A DNA stretch of 64,000 nt from Brasenia schreberi (Eukaryota; Streptophyta; Magnoliopsida; Nymphaeales; Cabombaceae), in assembly GCA_036023115.1 (NCBI GenBank), contig JAYKKT010000041.1:372501-436500 (forward strand), in the 5' to 3' direction. Below are positions 38,507 through 56,583 of the stretch, in pieces. Below the pieces are notes generated by a model that was given only the letters and a program-made list of their open reading frames with translations, did not search any database and was not told the DNA's origin. Both the position numbers and the translations under genes were made by a program. Within the stretch, counting starts at the first letter, position 1; each line of letters opens with the position of its first letter.

Positions 38507-39814
38507 CACTCATTTTGAAGAGCAATTGGAGAATGAAAAAGCAAGAAATTTAGTTACAACCCTACCGTGACTTTTTAGGTATATGTTTTGTCCAACTTGA
38601 GCAATTGAGTCTCTCTCTGGCCATGAAAAATGAACTACACATAAATGAAGAGAAAGATACTGATGGAGAAAGCTGTTGCAGTCAACTTGCCAAGTTACAT
38701 CAATATCTCCAGCCAAGACTTTTATGGAACTTTTAGGCCTGCAACCTTTTGTTGTAGGAACCCAAAGTTCTGTGATCTTAAGAGCTTTGTGTTCCGGTTG
38801 CGAACGAAAATGGTACCATTTAGTTCCCAAATGAGCCTCGGCGCAAGGAGGGTTGCAAACCCTTTTTCTTCAGGAATCCAAACTCCATAAACATGGATTT
38901 TCTACTACTTAAGTTTGTTTATCCGTCGATCATGGAACTAGCACTTGAAGTGCAAGTTCTACTTAAAAAGTTTCACCACCCAAGCAGAGACATTTTTACG
39001 AGGAACCTTGCAGATGGAATTGGTACTTACAGGGACATTCATTTGTGAGACCTGCTCTGCAAAACTATCAGGCAAGCACCAATGATTGATGGTAATTAGT
39101 CTCATAATTAAGTAAAAAGTGGAGTGGCATGATCCTAGCTTTTATTGCACGTTGTGGCATGCATGTGATTATGAGGCAAACTAGGCCTACAACTCCGGTT
39201 CTTTAGGCTCAGAACTCGTAATCAAACACCCCCACGTGCCAAACACAAACGAGAAAATTTGGTAGTACAAAAAAATTCATGTTATATGGAATTTGGATTC
39301 CTGTATGGGTGGGGAAAGAAGCCTTGCCTCTCAATTTTCCCTATTGCACATTTACCTCCCAAGCCAGTTTCTAAACTAAGTGATACACTTTTTGTTTGCT
39401 ACAAAACTAAAAAAAATATGTAACTGTGTGTTCTAGGGCATGGAGTTCCAGGACTAAATATTCCATGAATTGGAAACAGGCCCTAAGGTGAAAACAAATA
39501 CATGGAAATGGAGACATGAGTACCCGGATAATTGAAGAGAATCAGCAACTCCTCATCTCGGTAAGGCCCATGTCAAAGATTACATTTAAATTGTTTAATA
39601 TGTCAAAATAAGACTAACTTGTGACTAAAGAGGCCGATTTGGAAGATTTTAATCCAATTATGTCACATTTTCTCTCTTTTTTTCGGGTATAATGGAGGGG
39701 CCTCGTCAGACCAAGAAAGCAGGTTTGCTATTTCTTGACTTGGGTCATCAGACATGTCCGGTTCCAAAACCATCTGTTTCGAGGTAGTTTTGATTCTAGT
39801 TCTGGAACCGCTCG

Positions 39815-39875
39815 GGAGTTGAACTCCCACCAACCTCAACAGTAGGGCACTTCTTACTGTTGAGCTACTAATAAA
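39815..39875 (-). repeat. Decayed tRNA-like SINE head, antisense
   Basis: On the minus strand TAGTAGCTCAACAGTA is A-box-like and GGGAGTTCAACTCCC is B-box-like, with spacing like that of the SINE at 31578. The A tail is not recognisable. It is called from two motifs only. Confidence 0.45.
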
Positions 39876-40501
39876 CTTGTGTTATGAAATTTTAAGTATA
39901 TTTTATAGCCTATTTAGTGACGATTTGGAACTGTTCTGAATCAGTTTCCCAAAATCATGAACTATAACCAAACCGAGAGGTTCTCGGTTCCAAGGCCGGT
40001 TCCAAACCGGTCATGTCTAGGACATCCTCTAAATCCTTTTGGGGAAATGATTCCACAAAAGAGATGGGAAGGCATTCAATAGTCGGCAGCTAATATCTTT
40101 CTGTGGTTGATTCACAAAAGAAAGAAAAAGGCATTCGATCTTGTTCACGGGCGACAGCTTCTTTATTTGTATCAATGCCATCGACTACATTATCTTTTTC
40201 TGGTCAAGCAATAGGCGCCAACCCAGTTGATGGCTGCACCACCTACTTGGGCTGGGGATACTGGTGGTTCAGTGGGCAGCGTTGCTCCCTTGTGTTCTGT
40301 TTATATGTATATGAACATGAACAAGTGGTTTCATCTTGAGTACTCATAGCTTTTCTTAGTTAATTCACTTCTGTGATTTATACAGTATAGAATTTAATAA
40401 AGTTTCTTAGTTCAAGAAGTATTGTTAGATGGTTTTCAAAGTAGTTGGATAAAGGTATAAGGCTGGTTACATGGAACAAAGTGTCAAAATGGGCCTGGCC
40501 T

Positions 40502-40519
40502 GGCCAGAAATTTCTGGCC
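40502..40519. repeat. Perfect 18-bp palindrome
   Basis: GGCCAGAAATTTCTGGCC equals its own reverse complement. It is embedded in a wider imperfect inverted repeat, because AAAATGGGCC upstream (40486-40495) mirrors GGCCCATTTT downstream. The neighbourhood is rich in GGCC/CCTGG words and is locally GC-rich. Confidence 0.85.
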
Positions 40520-41349
40520 CATTTTCGGAGCAGGGACATATGGCCCAGCCCATCTGGCGAGCAGGCCTTGTTACACGATATGTTATATATATGAAACTAT
40601 AAGTTGTTAGACACCCTCCCATACCATACACTACTAGATGATGATTTGTACCGTCAGTGTGTTCATACCATACAATTCGAGCCTCCAGTCAACATATGAC
40701 ACGGGATGGGTGTTGACACCATTGTCCGATTAATCGCACGAACAGTATATTGAAACCGTATATATATGCAGAGAGAGAATGAAAGTTGCCATATTCTCGT
40801 GACTCTTCTTAACAATTTTAACAGTTTCTCTTTGGTCACACAAATCATATTGAAAAAAAAAGGTAAAATAGTTTTATATGATTTGATCAGACAATCCAAA
40901 CCAAACCATTTATCTCTCTGGACTTAAAATTAACTTTTTTCTGATCAAAGCGATAAACGATTAAAATTGTTAAGAAGAGTCCAGCAACTGTCTCTCTCTC
41001 TCTATATATATATACATATATGTGGTTTGGTTCCAACAGTCCATATTATCAAGAAGACTAGCAATAATGAGAGTCTAGCAATTGGCATTCTCTCCCAATT
41101 AAGTGCTCATGTTCAGCAAATTTAACTCTTAATGTACATGAGCTTGATCTCAGCTCGACTCAGAAGTGAATATGAGCTGAAACTGAATGCCTCATATTCA
41201 GGTTCAGGTTCCTCAGCTCCTTTACCAGCTCATTAATTAAACATGTTGAAAACAGTCCTCACTTAATCATCCTTGCTAAGTACTAATTACATCAGGGGCC
41301 TACAAGTATTGGAGACATATGCTTTACCACTAAAGATATATTTGCAAAA

Positions 41350-41440
41350 TAAGCCATAGCTCACCTGGCTAGGGAATCAACTCACAAGTTCAAGGTTATG
41401 AGTTAGATGCCCCAGGCATGCATCTGGCTTCTGCATCCCG
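41350..41440 (+). repeat. Decayed tRNA-like SINE remnant
   Basis: AAGCCATAGCTCACCTGGCT is A-box-like, and CAAGGTTATGAGTTAGATGC is a degraded B-box (family form ending GAGTTCGATCC). The body continues to GATTGTACC and a short A run at 41450. It is weaker than the SINE at 31578. Confidence 0.45.
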
Positions 41441-41822
41441 ATTGTACCAAAAAAGATCATCATCATTTATTTAGATACCAAGTATGTCCCATATAAAAGC
41501 TTCATACACATGAAAATATCAAATCTTTAAAAGCCTCAGCATAGAATGTGAAATTCCCAGCATTTATCAGTTTCTATCCAAGTAAAAAATGAATTCAAGA
41601 TGCTCCTGTATTATGTGACTGGCCATTGCTAGATATTCTCTGCATAACCGAACACAACCGATCATATTTCAGCACCATAAGACTGGCAATAAGTGTTCAA
41701 AGAGGAGAATCATAAGACAAAACTTGAGATACAGAACAAGTCCCAACAATCAACTAGCAAAACAGAGAAGAACCTCTCAAAATATTCCGGGAATAGCGAA
41801 ATATAAGTGGAAGTTGTTCCTA

Positions 41823-49518
<7,696 letters not shown>

Positions 49519-49884
49519 CGTCGCTAAGAGAGAGAGCGAGAGACAGGGAGACAAATGAAACGCAGACTGCAGAAGATAGAGTGAAGTGAAGGAAGCGTTT
49601 GGCCTAACCTATAATTTACTTATATAATTTACTTATTTACTGGAGCCTGCCCAAATGTCCGTTATTACGTTGAAACGACTTCCTGTTTGTAACATCGAGT
49701 TCCGGTGACCGGCGTTACCGTCTAACGCTATCGGGCCGATCGTGAAGGAAATCTAAGTGGTAGGTAAGGGGTATTCCTGGTCCAGTTTGATGATGTTCTA
49801 GCCTCGACCTCGAATGAGACCGATACAATCGGTTCTCACTTTCTCAAAACCGAACCAAAGCGAGCCAATGTTACATAATCGATA
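49519..49884 (-). promoter_or_regulatory. NAC-alpha upstream region
   Basis: The 366 bases upstream of the minus-strand ATG contain a purine-rich leader (AGAGAGAGCGAGAGACAG, complement orientation) within the first 40 bases. Beyond about 49600 the sequence is GC-richer, with CCGG words. No confident TATA box was found. The next RTE copy starts at 49885. Confidence 0.35.
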
Positions 49885-52713
49885 CAACAACAAGTAAGCC
49901 TTTTCCCATACTAGACAGGTCACCTACATGCATTTTTTGTTTCCACACAGTCCTATCATGTGTCGTGTTAGCAGTTAAGTCACAATAAGCTAGATCATTC
50001 TTTATTGTTTCCTTTCAACACTTTTGTGCTTGTCCTCTATCTCTTTCAATACTTTCAAATTATAGTTTTTCCATACCTTTTTAAAGGTTTTTATTTTGAT
50101 CTTCTTTCTATATGTTCAAATCATCTTAAATGATATTCTCTCATTTTATCTTCTATTAGTGTCACTCCTAATTTGTTTCTAATAACCTCATTATGTATAC
50201 GATCTTTTCTTATATGACCAGTTATCATCTTCATTTCTATCGTAGACATCTTTTGTACATGTTGATTATTAACTGCCCAACCCTCAAAACCATAAAACAT
50301 GAAAGGTCTAATTGTTGCTCTATAATATTTACTTTTTAACTTTAATGATATCTTCTTATCACAAAGAATACATGATGTTCCTCTCCATTTTAACCAATCA
50401 CCATTAATTCTATGCGTAACATCTCCATCAATTCTTCCATCACTTTCAAATTGACCCCAGGTATTTAAAACTTTCCTTTTGGGAGATGAAATGTCTACCA
50501 ATTTTAATTTATATGTACTATGAAGTAACCAAATGATCAAACTTACATTCTATATATTTTATTTTTGTTCTACTAAGTCGAAAGCCTTTACTTTCTAATA
50601 TTTTTCTCCATAGTTCCAATTTCCTGTTAACTTTTTTGTTAGTCTCCTCCACTAACATAATGTCATCTGCAAATAACATACACCAAGGTACTTCATATAG
50701 AAAATGTTTTGTTAACTCGTCAATCACCATTATAAATAAGTATGAACTTAAAGTTGATCATTGATATAACTCAATATTAACTTCAAAGAAGTATGTCATT
50801 CCTTCATGAATCCTCACACATGTTTTTGCACCATCGTACATGTCTCTTATAAGGTTTATGTATGTTAATGGGATACCTCTTTTTTTCAAGGTTATACAAA
50901 AAACCTTCTTCGATACCCTATCATAAGTTTTTTTTAGATCAATAAATATCATGTGAATGTCTTTCTTTTTTGCTCTAAAATGTTTCACAAGACATCTCAA
51001 AAGGTGAATCGCTTCAAGAGTAGATCTGTCAGGTATGAATCCAAATTGATTCTCTGTTGTACTCGATAATTGTCTTAACCTACGTTCAATAATTCTTTCT
51101 CATAATTTCATAGTACGACTCATTAACTTGATACATTGATAATTCGTACAATTATGAATGTCTTCCTTATTCTTATATATGGGTATAAGTGTACTCACTG
51201 TCCATTCCTAAGGCATTTTTTGGTTTCTTCATATTTCATTAAATAGCCTTTGAGTTAAGTGATTCATATTTCTCTTAGAATTTTCCAAACTTCTATAGGA
51301 ATATTGTCTAGTCTTATCGATTTACCATCCTTCATAAGTTTAAGAGCCTCTTTGACTTCATTCTTTTGAATACATCGGTAGAAATTGTGGTTTATATACT
51401 TTTCTGATTTGACTAACTCTTCTAACCTAATACTAACATATTTATTTTCATTAAAAAACTTATAAAAATAAAATTTCCACCTATTTTTTATATTATTATT
51501 TGCTATTAGAATTTTCTCATCCTCATCTTTGATGCATCTAACAAAATTAAGATCCTTAGTTTTCTTATCTCTAGTCATAGCTATCCTAAAAATATCTCTT
51601 TCACCTTATTTTGAGTTGAGTTTTTTATATAAATCCTCACAAATTTTAGCTTTTGCTTCACTGATGATCTTTTTCGCTTATTTCTTTACTTTCTTATAAG
51701 CTTTTAAAGTTTTACTAGTTTTCTTAGTATAATGTAATTTGTAACATGACCTTTTTGCCTTGATTTTATTTTTCACTACTTCATTTTACCATCAAACTTC
51801 TTTTTATGCCGTTACACCTCCCTTAGATTCACCTAACACATCCTTCTTCACTTTCCTAATATGTATAGTCATATTGTTCCACATGTCACAAGGTATACCA
51901 ACATAATTCCAAGCATCTCCTTGAAGGAACTTTTATTTAAATATACCTTTTTTTTCTCACTTTTGAGGTTTCACCATTTAGTTTGAATAGCTCGATGCAC
52001 TCTTTTCTTTTCTTTTTACTTTTTTACTTGTAAATTCATAACTAAAAGTCGATGTTGGATAGTTACGCTTTTTTCTCCAATTACCTTCAATCTTTACAAC
52101 ATGCCCTATCTTTTTTTTTCTACAAATAAAATAATCAAATTTGGGTTGATGATAAGCCACTTTTATAAGTAATTAAATGTTCATCTTGTTTTTTGAAGAT
52201 TGTATTGACTATAAAGAGATCAAATAGTATAGTAAAATTTAAAATCTCCCTACCTTCCTCATTTATATCGCCAAAACCAAAGTTTCCATGAATATATCCT
52301 AATGTTTCTTTACCAACATGTCCATTTAAGTCTCCTCCTAAACAAATCATCTCTCTTTGTGGAATTCTTTGAATCACCTTATCTAACTCCTCTCAAAAAG
52401 TTGTCTTTATACTAGCTTCTAGTCCTACTTGAGGTGTGTAAGCACAAACTATATTCAAAACATCTACTCCTAACATTAATTTCAATGTTATGATTCAATC
52501 ACCATATCATTGTATGTCTACTACACTATCATTTAAATCTTTATTTATGATAATACCAACTCTGTTTCAAGCATTTTTCTTACCTGATTACCATAATTTA
52601 AAACTTGTATCCTCAATCTCTTTTGCTTTTTCTCCAACCCACTTTGTCTCTTGTAAACATAGAATATAAATTTTTCTCCGAATCATAGTATCTACCACCT
52701 CCATTAGCTTACC
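49885..52713 (-). mobile_element. Old near full-length RTE LINE, antisense
   Basis: The tail complement (CAACAACAAGTAAGCC) lies at the left. Homology runs through RT and endonuclease to about 52713, where the sequence stops matching in the block that corresponds to 2703-2720 of the full-length copy. It is about 2.8 kb, 5'-truncated, and clearly more diverged than the 2272 and 13722 copies. Frames are short: RT pieces at 50540-50121, 50730-50518, 51000-50758 and 51578-51264, and endonuclease at 52377-52135. The flanks CAATGTTACATAATCGATA (left) and CAATGTTTCGATA (right) could be one target duplication with a 6-base indel. Confidence 0.88.
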
Positions 52714-53163
52714 AAACAATGTTTCGATAAAAAATTATTTAATTGAAGAGAAAATAGTATTTATATCTCAAAGTGTAAAAAAAATAATTTATAAATTAAA
52801 ATTATAAGTTTCAATTTTTATAATTATGAAAATTAGCTTAAAAATTTTTTATAATGCATTGAATTTTGTATAAAAATTAAAATTAATTTTATTAAATATG
52901 TTAAAATACTGTAAATAATTTTTTTTTCAAAAAAAAAAAGCTGGTAATACAGTAAATTAAACGTTATGAAACACACTCTAAATCTTATGATTTTCTTGTT
53001 TTTGTTTATCCATTTGACATTATTAGATTTGTTTTTCACTTACATAGGTGACAGTGTGTTCATGCATAGATATTGTGCACAAACCGTCTACGTGATAGGA
53101 AATGATATTATCCAATTTCCTTTTATCATTAGGACTTATAGTAATCCACTAAATCAGCATACC
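52714..53163. other. Very AT-rich spacer
   Basis: About 450 bases of AT-rich sequence with A and T homopolymer runs. No gene or repeat was recognised. Confidence 0.4.
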
Positions 53164-53814
53164 ATTCAGCGTCAGTTTGGCATATGGTAATAATTGAATA
53201 TAAATCAAGTAAAGGAATGCATGATTTGATGACCAAATCTACTATACCATCCTCTTTACAGGGAAGGGATGACCATCAGCAAGTGGCAACAATCTATTAA
53301 GTCAAGTCAACAATTTAACTATTGGCATTATTTTTATAGAATTTAAATTTAGATAATTATTCTTTAAAATGTTTTTAGTCATTACGGTAGACAATTAGAA
53401 CTATTTGATAACCCGGATGTTGTGGTCTCAAACCTGGTTAGTGGGAAGTTCTTGGAAACATTTAGCATGCAGATGCACCAACTTCTAACACCGTTGATTT
53501 GACATTAATATTAATGACATGTAATTTGAAATACATGTCATATTTTATTTATTTATTTATTATTATAAATAATTATATATTTAAATTTTTTATAAATTTT
53601 AATTGATAATATTTAAACAAACATATCTGTAGGTCATACACAAAAACTTGATCACTCCATTTTTGTTTTAACCATAAATAGATGTACAATATTTTAACAT
53701 ATAATAGTTATTCACATTTTTTATTACAGATGATTAATTGTACATACAAATTTTTTTATAAATTTTAATTAATAATATTTACACATATACTCAAACCCAT
53801 AAACAAGAATTTTA

Positions 53815-53880
53815 GATTTAAAAATAAATAAATAAATAACTGGTTTATTTAGATTTAAAAATAAATAAATAAATAACCGG
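53815..53880. repeat. Tandem repeat of AAATAAATAAATAAATAAC units
   Basis: Two copies of a unit made of TTTAGATTTAAAAATAAATA plus AATAAATAAC lie back to back, inside the AT-rich block unique to duplicated copy I. Confidence 0.8.
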
Positions 53881-54757
53881 TTATAATAAGTACAACTCAC
53901 TTGATGCATTGGTACACCTACCTGTATGGTAATCGTCTCCCAAGTTCTTAGTTCCTTATAAGAAAATCATAGGAAGAAAAAAAACTGGAAACGGTTGCAC
54001 CTGATCTAAATTTAACCAGAAAAAAGTTTAAATAACGTAATCTCAATGCCAGTGGAGCAGCTAGTTTAATTATATACAGTTATGTATGCAAATGTTTTAC
54101 TTGTATAGCCAAGAAGCCAACAATAAAACTAGTGATGCCAATCACCACATACATATATAAAAATGGCGTCATACAATTGGACTTGGACGAAATCAAGTTA
54201 CCCTAAACACAACACCGTATACCGCATGATTATTATCAGTATAAAGCATGAAATATAATAAGCAGTATCAAGCAACAAACGTGATATAAGCAACAATGTC
54301 ATAAGATAAGCCTTGTGACTTGACAATGAAAGGGCATGATATTGTGCTTATTGTCAAGAAAGTCTTTCTGCAAGCTCCAATTTCAATTCACAACGAAGTC
54401 TTTCTTGACAATTTCGTCTCTGAGAGCTTCATAATCTACGAAATGTAACAAGCTCGGCCTTAATGGAACTTAAACTAGCTAGAGACAAGTTTGCTTACTT
54501 CAAGAAACATAAATTAATCAGTTCAGACTTCAGACGAGTGTGGAGAAATATATATCAAGACTCTGATTTTAGTAGTGTACATGTCTATGATTGAATAGTA
54601 TCATTTTTTTTTTACCACTTGAATAACATCATTGATTCGTTGTTTTAGTAGTGTAGTATATATTACTATATTTTTACCCAAAAAAATCAGTTTTTTTATT
54701 TTGCATTGTGATTTGTGAAATGTGATCAACCGTGCATGTGAGATGAAGCACCACCAA

Positions 54758-54810
54758 GTCCCACACTGCCCAATAATGGAAGCTCTAGCTATTGCTGCAA
54801 TATATATATA
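54758..54810 (+). promoter_or_regulatory. Plant snRNA promoter (USE plus TATA)
   Basis: GTCCCACACTG (54758-54768) matches the plant snRNA upstream sequence element RTCCCACATCG at 9 of 11 positions. A TATA box (TATATATATA, 54801-54810) follows after 32 bases. In plants the USE-to-TATA distance sets the polymerase: about 33 bases for Pol II snRNA genes (U1, U2, U4, U5) and about ten bases less for Pol III genes (U6, U3). The spacing here is the Pol II type, as expected for U5. Confidence 0.85.
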
Positions 54811-54839
54811 GCTAGTTTTACGACCTTGAAGAGACACGG

Positions 54840-54960
54840 AGTCATGTAGTGAGCACAGAGCGAACTATTCTTTCGCCTTTTACTAAAGAATACCGTGTGC
54901 TCGCTACTCTAAGTGGCATACGCCTATTTTTGGAAGGTGACTTTCCTTGTGGAAGGTCCC
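54840..54960 (+). ncRNA. U5: U5 spliceosomal snRNA gene
   Basis: U5 is the core snRNA of the U5 and tri-snRNP; its loop I holds the two exons together during splicing. The invariant loop CGCCTTTTACTA (54874-54885) is present, closed by TTCTTT/AAAGAA. The outer stem GTAGTGAGCACA (54846-54857) pairs with TGTGCTCGCTAC (54896-54907). An Sm site ATTTTTGG lies at 54926-54933. A terminal hairpin follows, GACTTTCC, loop TTGT, GGAAGGTC (54939-54958). This is the complete U5 order at the usual length of about 120 nt. The 5' end is estimated from the TATA box. A CATAGTATGAA word 8 bases downstream resembles a plant snRNA 3' box. All parts look functional. Confidence 0.93.
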
Positions 54961-55096
54961 TATTAACCATAGTATGAAATCTTATCTTAGTGTTCTTTTA
55001 AAGATATTAACCAAGATGAGGAGAAATGTATATAAGGCTTAGAACTGAGCCTTGAGTTGCCTACTAGTAATCAAGGCGAGGGGAAATGATATTAAC

Positions 55097-55250
55097 TAAT
55101 TTCGTCTTACTGTGTCACTAAACTAAATTTTAGACACAGTAATCCAATAAAACTGCAGACATTCAACATCAGTTAATTTCGTCTTACTGTGTCAGTAAAC
55201 TAAATTTTAGACACAGTAATCCAATAAAACTGCAGACATTCAACATCAGT
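55097..55250. repeat. 77-bp tandem repeat with internal inverted repeat
   Basis: Units 55097-55173 and 55174-55250 are almost identical (one difference seen). Each contains TTACTGTGTC and, 16 bases on, its exact complement GACACAGTAA, so each can fold into a 10-bp stem. The second unit runs directly into duplicated segment copy II. Confidence 0.9.
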
Positions 55251-56387
55251 TTGGCATGGTAATAATAATTGAATATAAATGAAGTGAAGAAATGCATAAT
55301 TTGATAAAAGTATACAATACCATCCTCTTTAAAGGGATGTATGGCCATCAGCAAGTGGCAACAATCTATCAAGTCAAGTCTCTGCAAATAACTACTGGCA
55401 TTATTTTCAAGTCTACTGGCATTATTTTCCGAGTGTAAATTTAGATGCTTCGTAATAATTTTTTCAGTCTCATTCACTTTATCAAAAAATTTATTTTTTC
55501 AGTCACTACGGTACATAACAGAACTATTTGATTAGCCAAATGTTGTGGTCTTGAACTTGGTTAATGGCAAGTTCTTACCTGCTTTCAAGAAAATAATAGG
55601 AAAAAGAAAAACTGTGGACAATTGCACCTGATCTAAGTGCAACCAGAAAGTTTAAGTAACGTCATCTCAATGGCAATGAAGCAGGTAGTGTAACTATGTA
55701 CAGTTCTGTATGCAAGTGTTGTAGCCAAGAGGTCAACAATCAAAATTAGTGGTACCAATCACCACATGCATATACATGTTTTCGTGCTACTGACTTGGCC
55801 TTACTTGACATCCTCATGAAATGCGTCTCCTATCGAAAGAAAGTTACCTTAAACTAAACACCGTATACGGCATTATTATCAGTTTAAAGGATGGAAATAG
55901 AATAAGCGTGTCAAGCAGTAAACATTATATAAGCAACAATTTTATAAGATAAGCCTTGTTTGTGACTTCAAAATGAAAGGGCATGATATTGTTAAGAAAG
56001 TATTTCTGCAAGCTCTATTTCACAATAAAGTCTTTCTTGACGATTTCGTCAATGAGAGTGTCGCAGTGAAAAAGAAAAAAGTTAAGCCTTTTGACTTGTG
56101 AGCTTCATAATCTAAAATATTACAAGCTCCCTTAATGGAAGTTAAGAACTAGCTATAGATATATACAAGTTGCTTCACCAAAAAACATAAACAACTAATG
56201 TTCACACGAGTATGGAGAAGGGAAATATAGATTATTTTGTGTGGGAGTCTTCTCTAGTAAAAAAAAAATTTAGGTTAGTAATTTCAATAGTATACATCTT
56301 ATTTATTGAATAACACATTGTTTTTGACTGTGACATTATGATGACTGATGAACCATCAATCATATGAGATAAAGCACTGCTAATCAA

Positions 56388-56440
56388 GTCCCATATCGCA
56401 GAATAAAGGAAGCGGCAGCTATTGCTGCAATATATATAAA
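56388..56440 (+). promoter_or_regulatory. Second snRNA promoter (USE plus TATA)
   Basis: GTCCCATATCG (56388-56398) matches the USE consensus at 10 of 11 positions, and TATATATAAA (56431-56440) follows after exactly 32 bases. Spacing and type are the same as at 54758-54810. The USE is actually closer to consensus than that of the intact gene. Confidence 0.82.
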
Positions 56441-56464
56441 TAAGCTGATAGCCTTACAGTGACA

Positions 56465-56522
56465 GTCACGCGGTGAGCTCATAGCGAACTATTCTTTCGC
56501 CTTTTACTAAAGAATACCGTTT
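56465..56522 (+). pseudogene. Truncated U5 snRNA copy
   Basis: A 38-base tract (56483-56520), from the stem side of loop I to CCGT, is identical to 54859-54896 in the intact U5 gene, including CGCCTTTTACTA. After 56520 the sequence diverges at once. The 3' arm of the outer stem, the Sm site and the terminal hairpin are all missing, so no stable U5 snRNP RNA is expected. The 5' arm (CGGTGAGCTCAT) has also lost complementarity. Its promoter is intact, so it may still be transcribed. Confidence 0.88.
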
Positions 56523-56583
56523 CTGTATGTGGTTGTGGCCTATGTAGTAGTTGATAAGTACTGTGAATCATGACTGAGTTAAC

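Larger units (their letters stand above)
37115..41822. other. Intergenic region between 14-3-3 and NAC-alpha genes
   Basis: About 4.7 kb with no supported protein-coding gene. Contents are a compound microsatellite (38440-38506), a GGTTCC/GGAACC-rich stretch (39770-40020), an antisense tRNA-like word group (39815-39875), an 18-bp palindrome (40502-40519), GA/TA runs at 40760-40790 and 40990-41020, and a sense tRNA-like SINE remnant (41350-41440). The last 100-300 bases before 41823 are probably 3' UTR of the NAC-alpha gene. Confidence 0.45.
53164..54898. repeat. Duplicated segment, copy I (carries U5 gene)
   Basis: This segment matches 55238-56522 in order along its length: the CAGTTTGGCAT region, the CCATCAGCAAGTGGCAACAA block, TGTTGTGGTCT, CACCTGATCTAA, GGGCATGATATTGT, and then the snRNA promoter and U5 start. 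Copy I is longer because of an AT-rich block at about 53460-53935, missing from copy II. The two copies have diverged in most stretches, so the duplication is not recent. Beyond the U5 promoter and 5' half the homology ends. Confidence 0.85.
55238..56522. repeat. Duplicated segment, copy II (carries broken U5)
   Basis: Matches 53164-54898 in the same order (see that entry) but lacks the AT-rich block at 53460-53935. It ends at the last base shared with the U5 gene. A Copia-type LTR begins about 60 bases further on. Confidence 0.85.
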
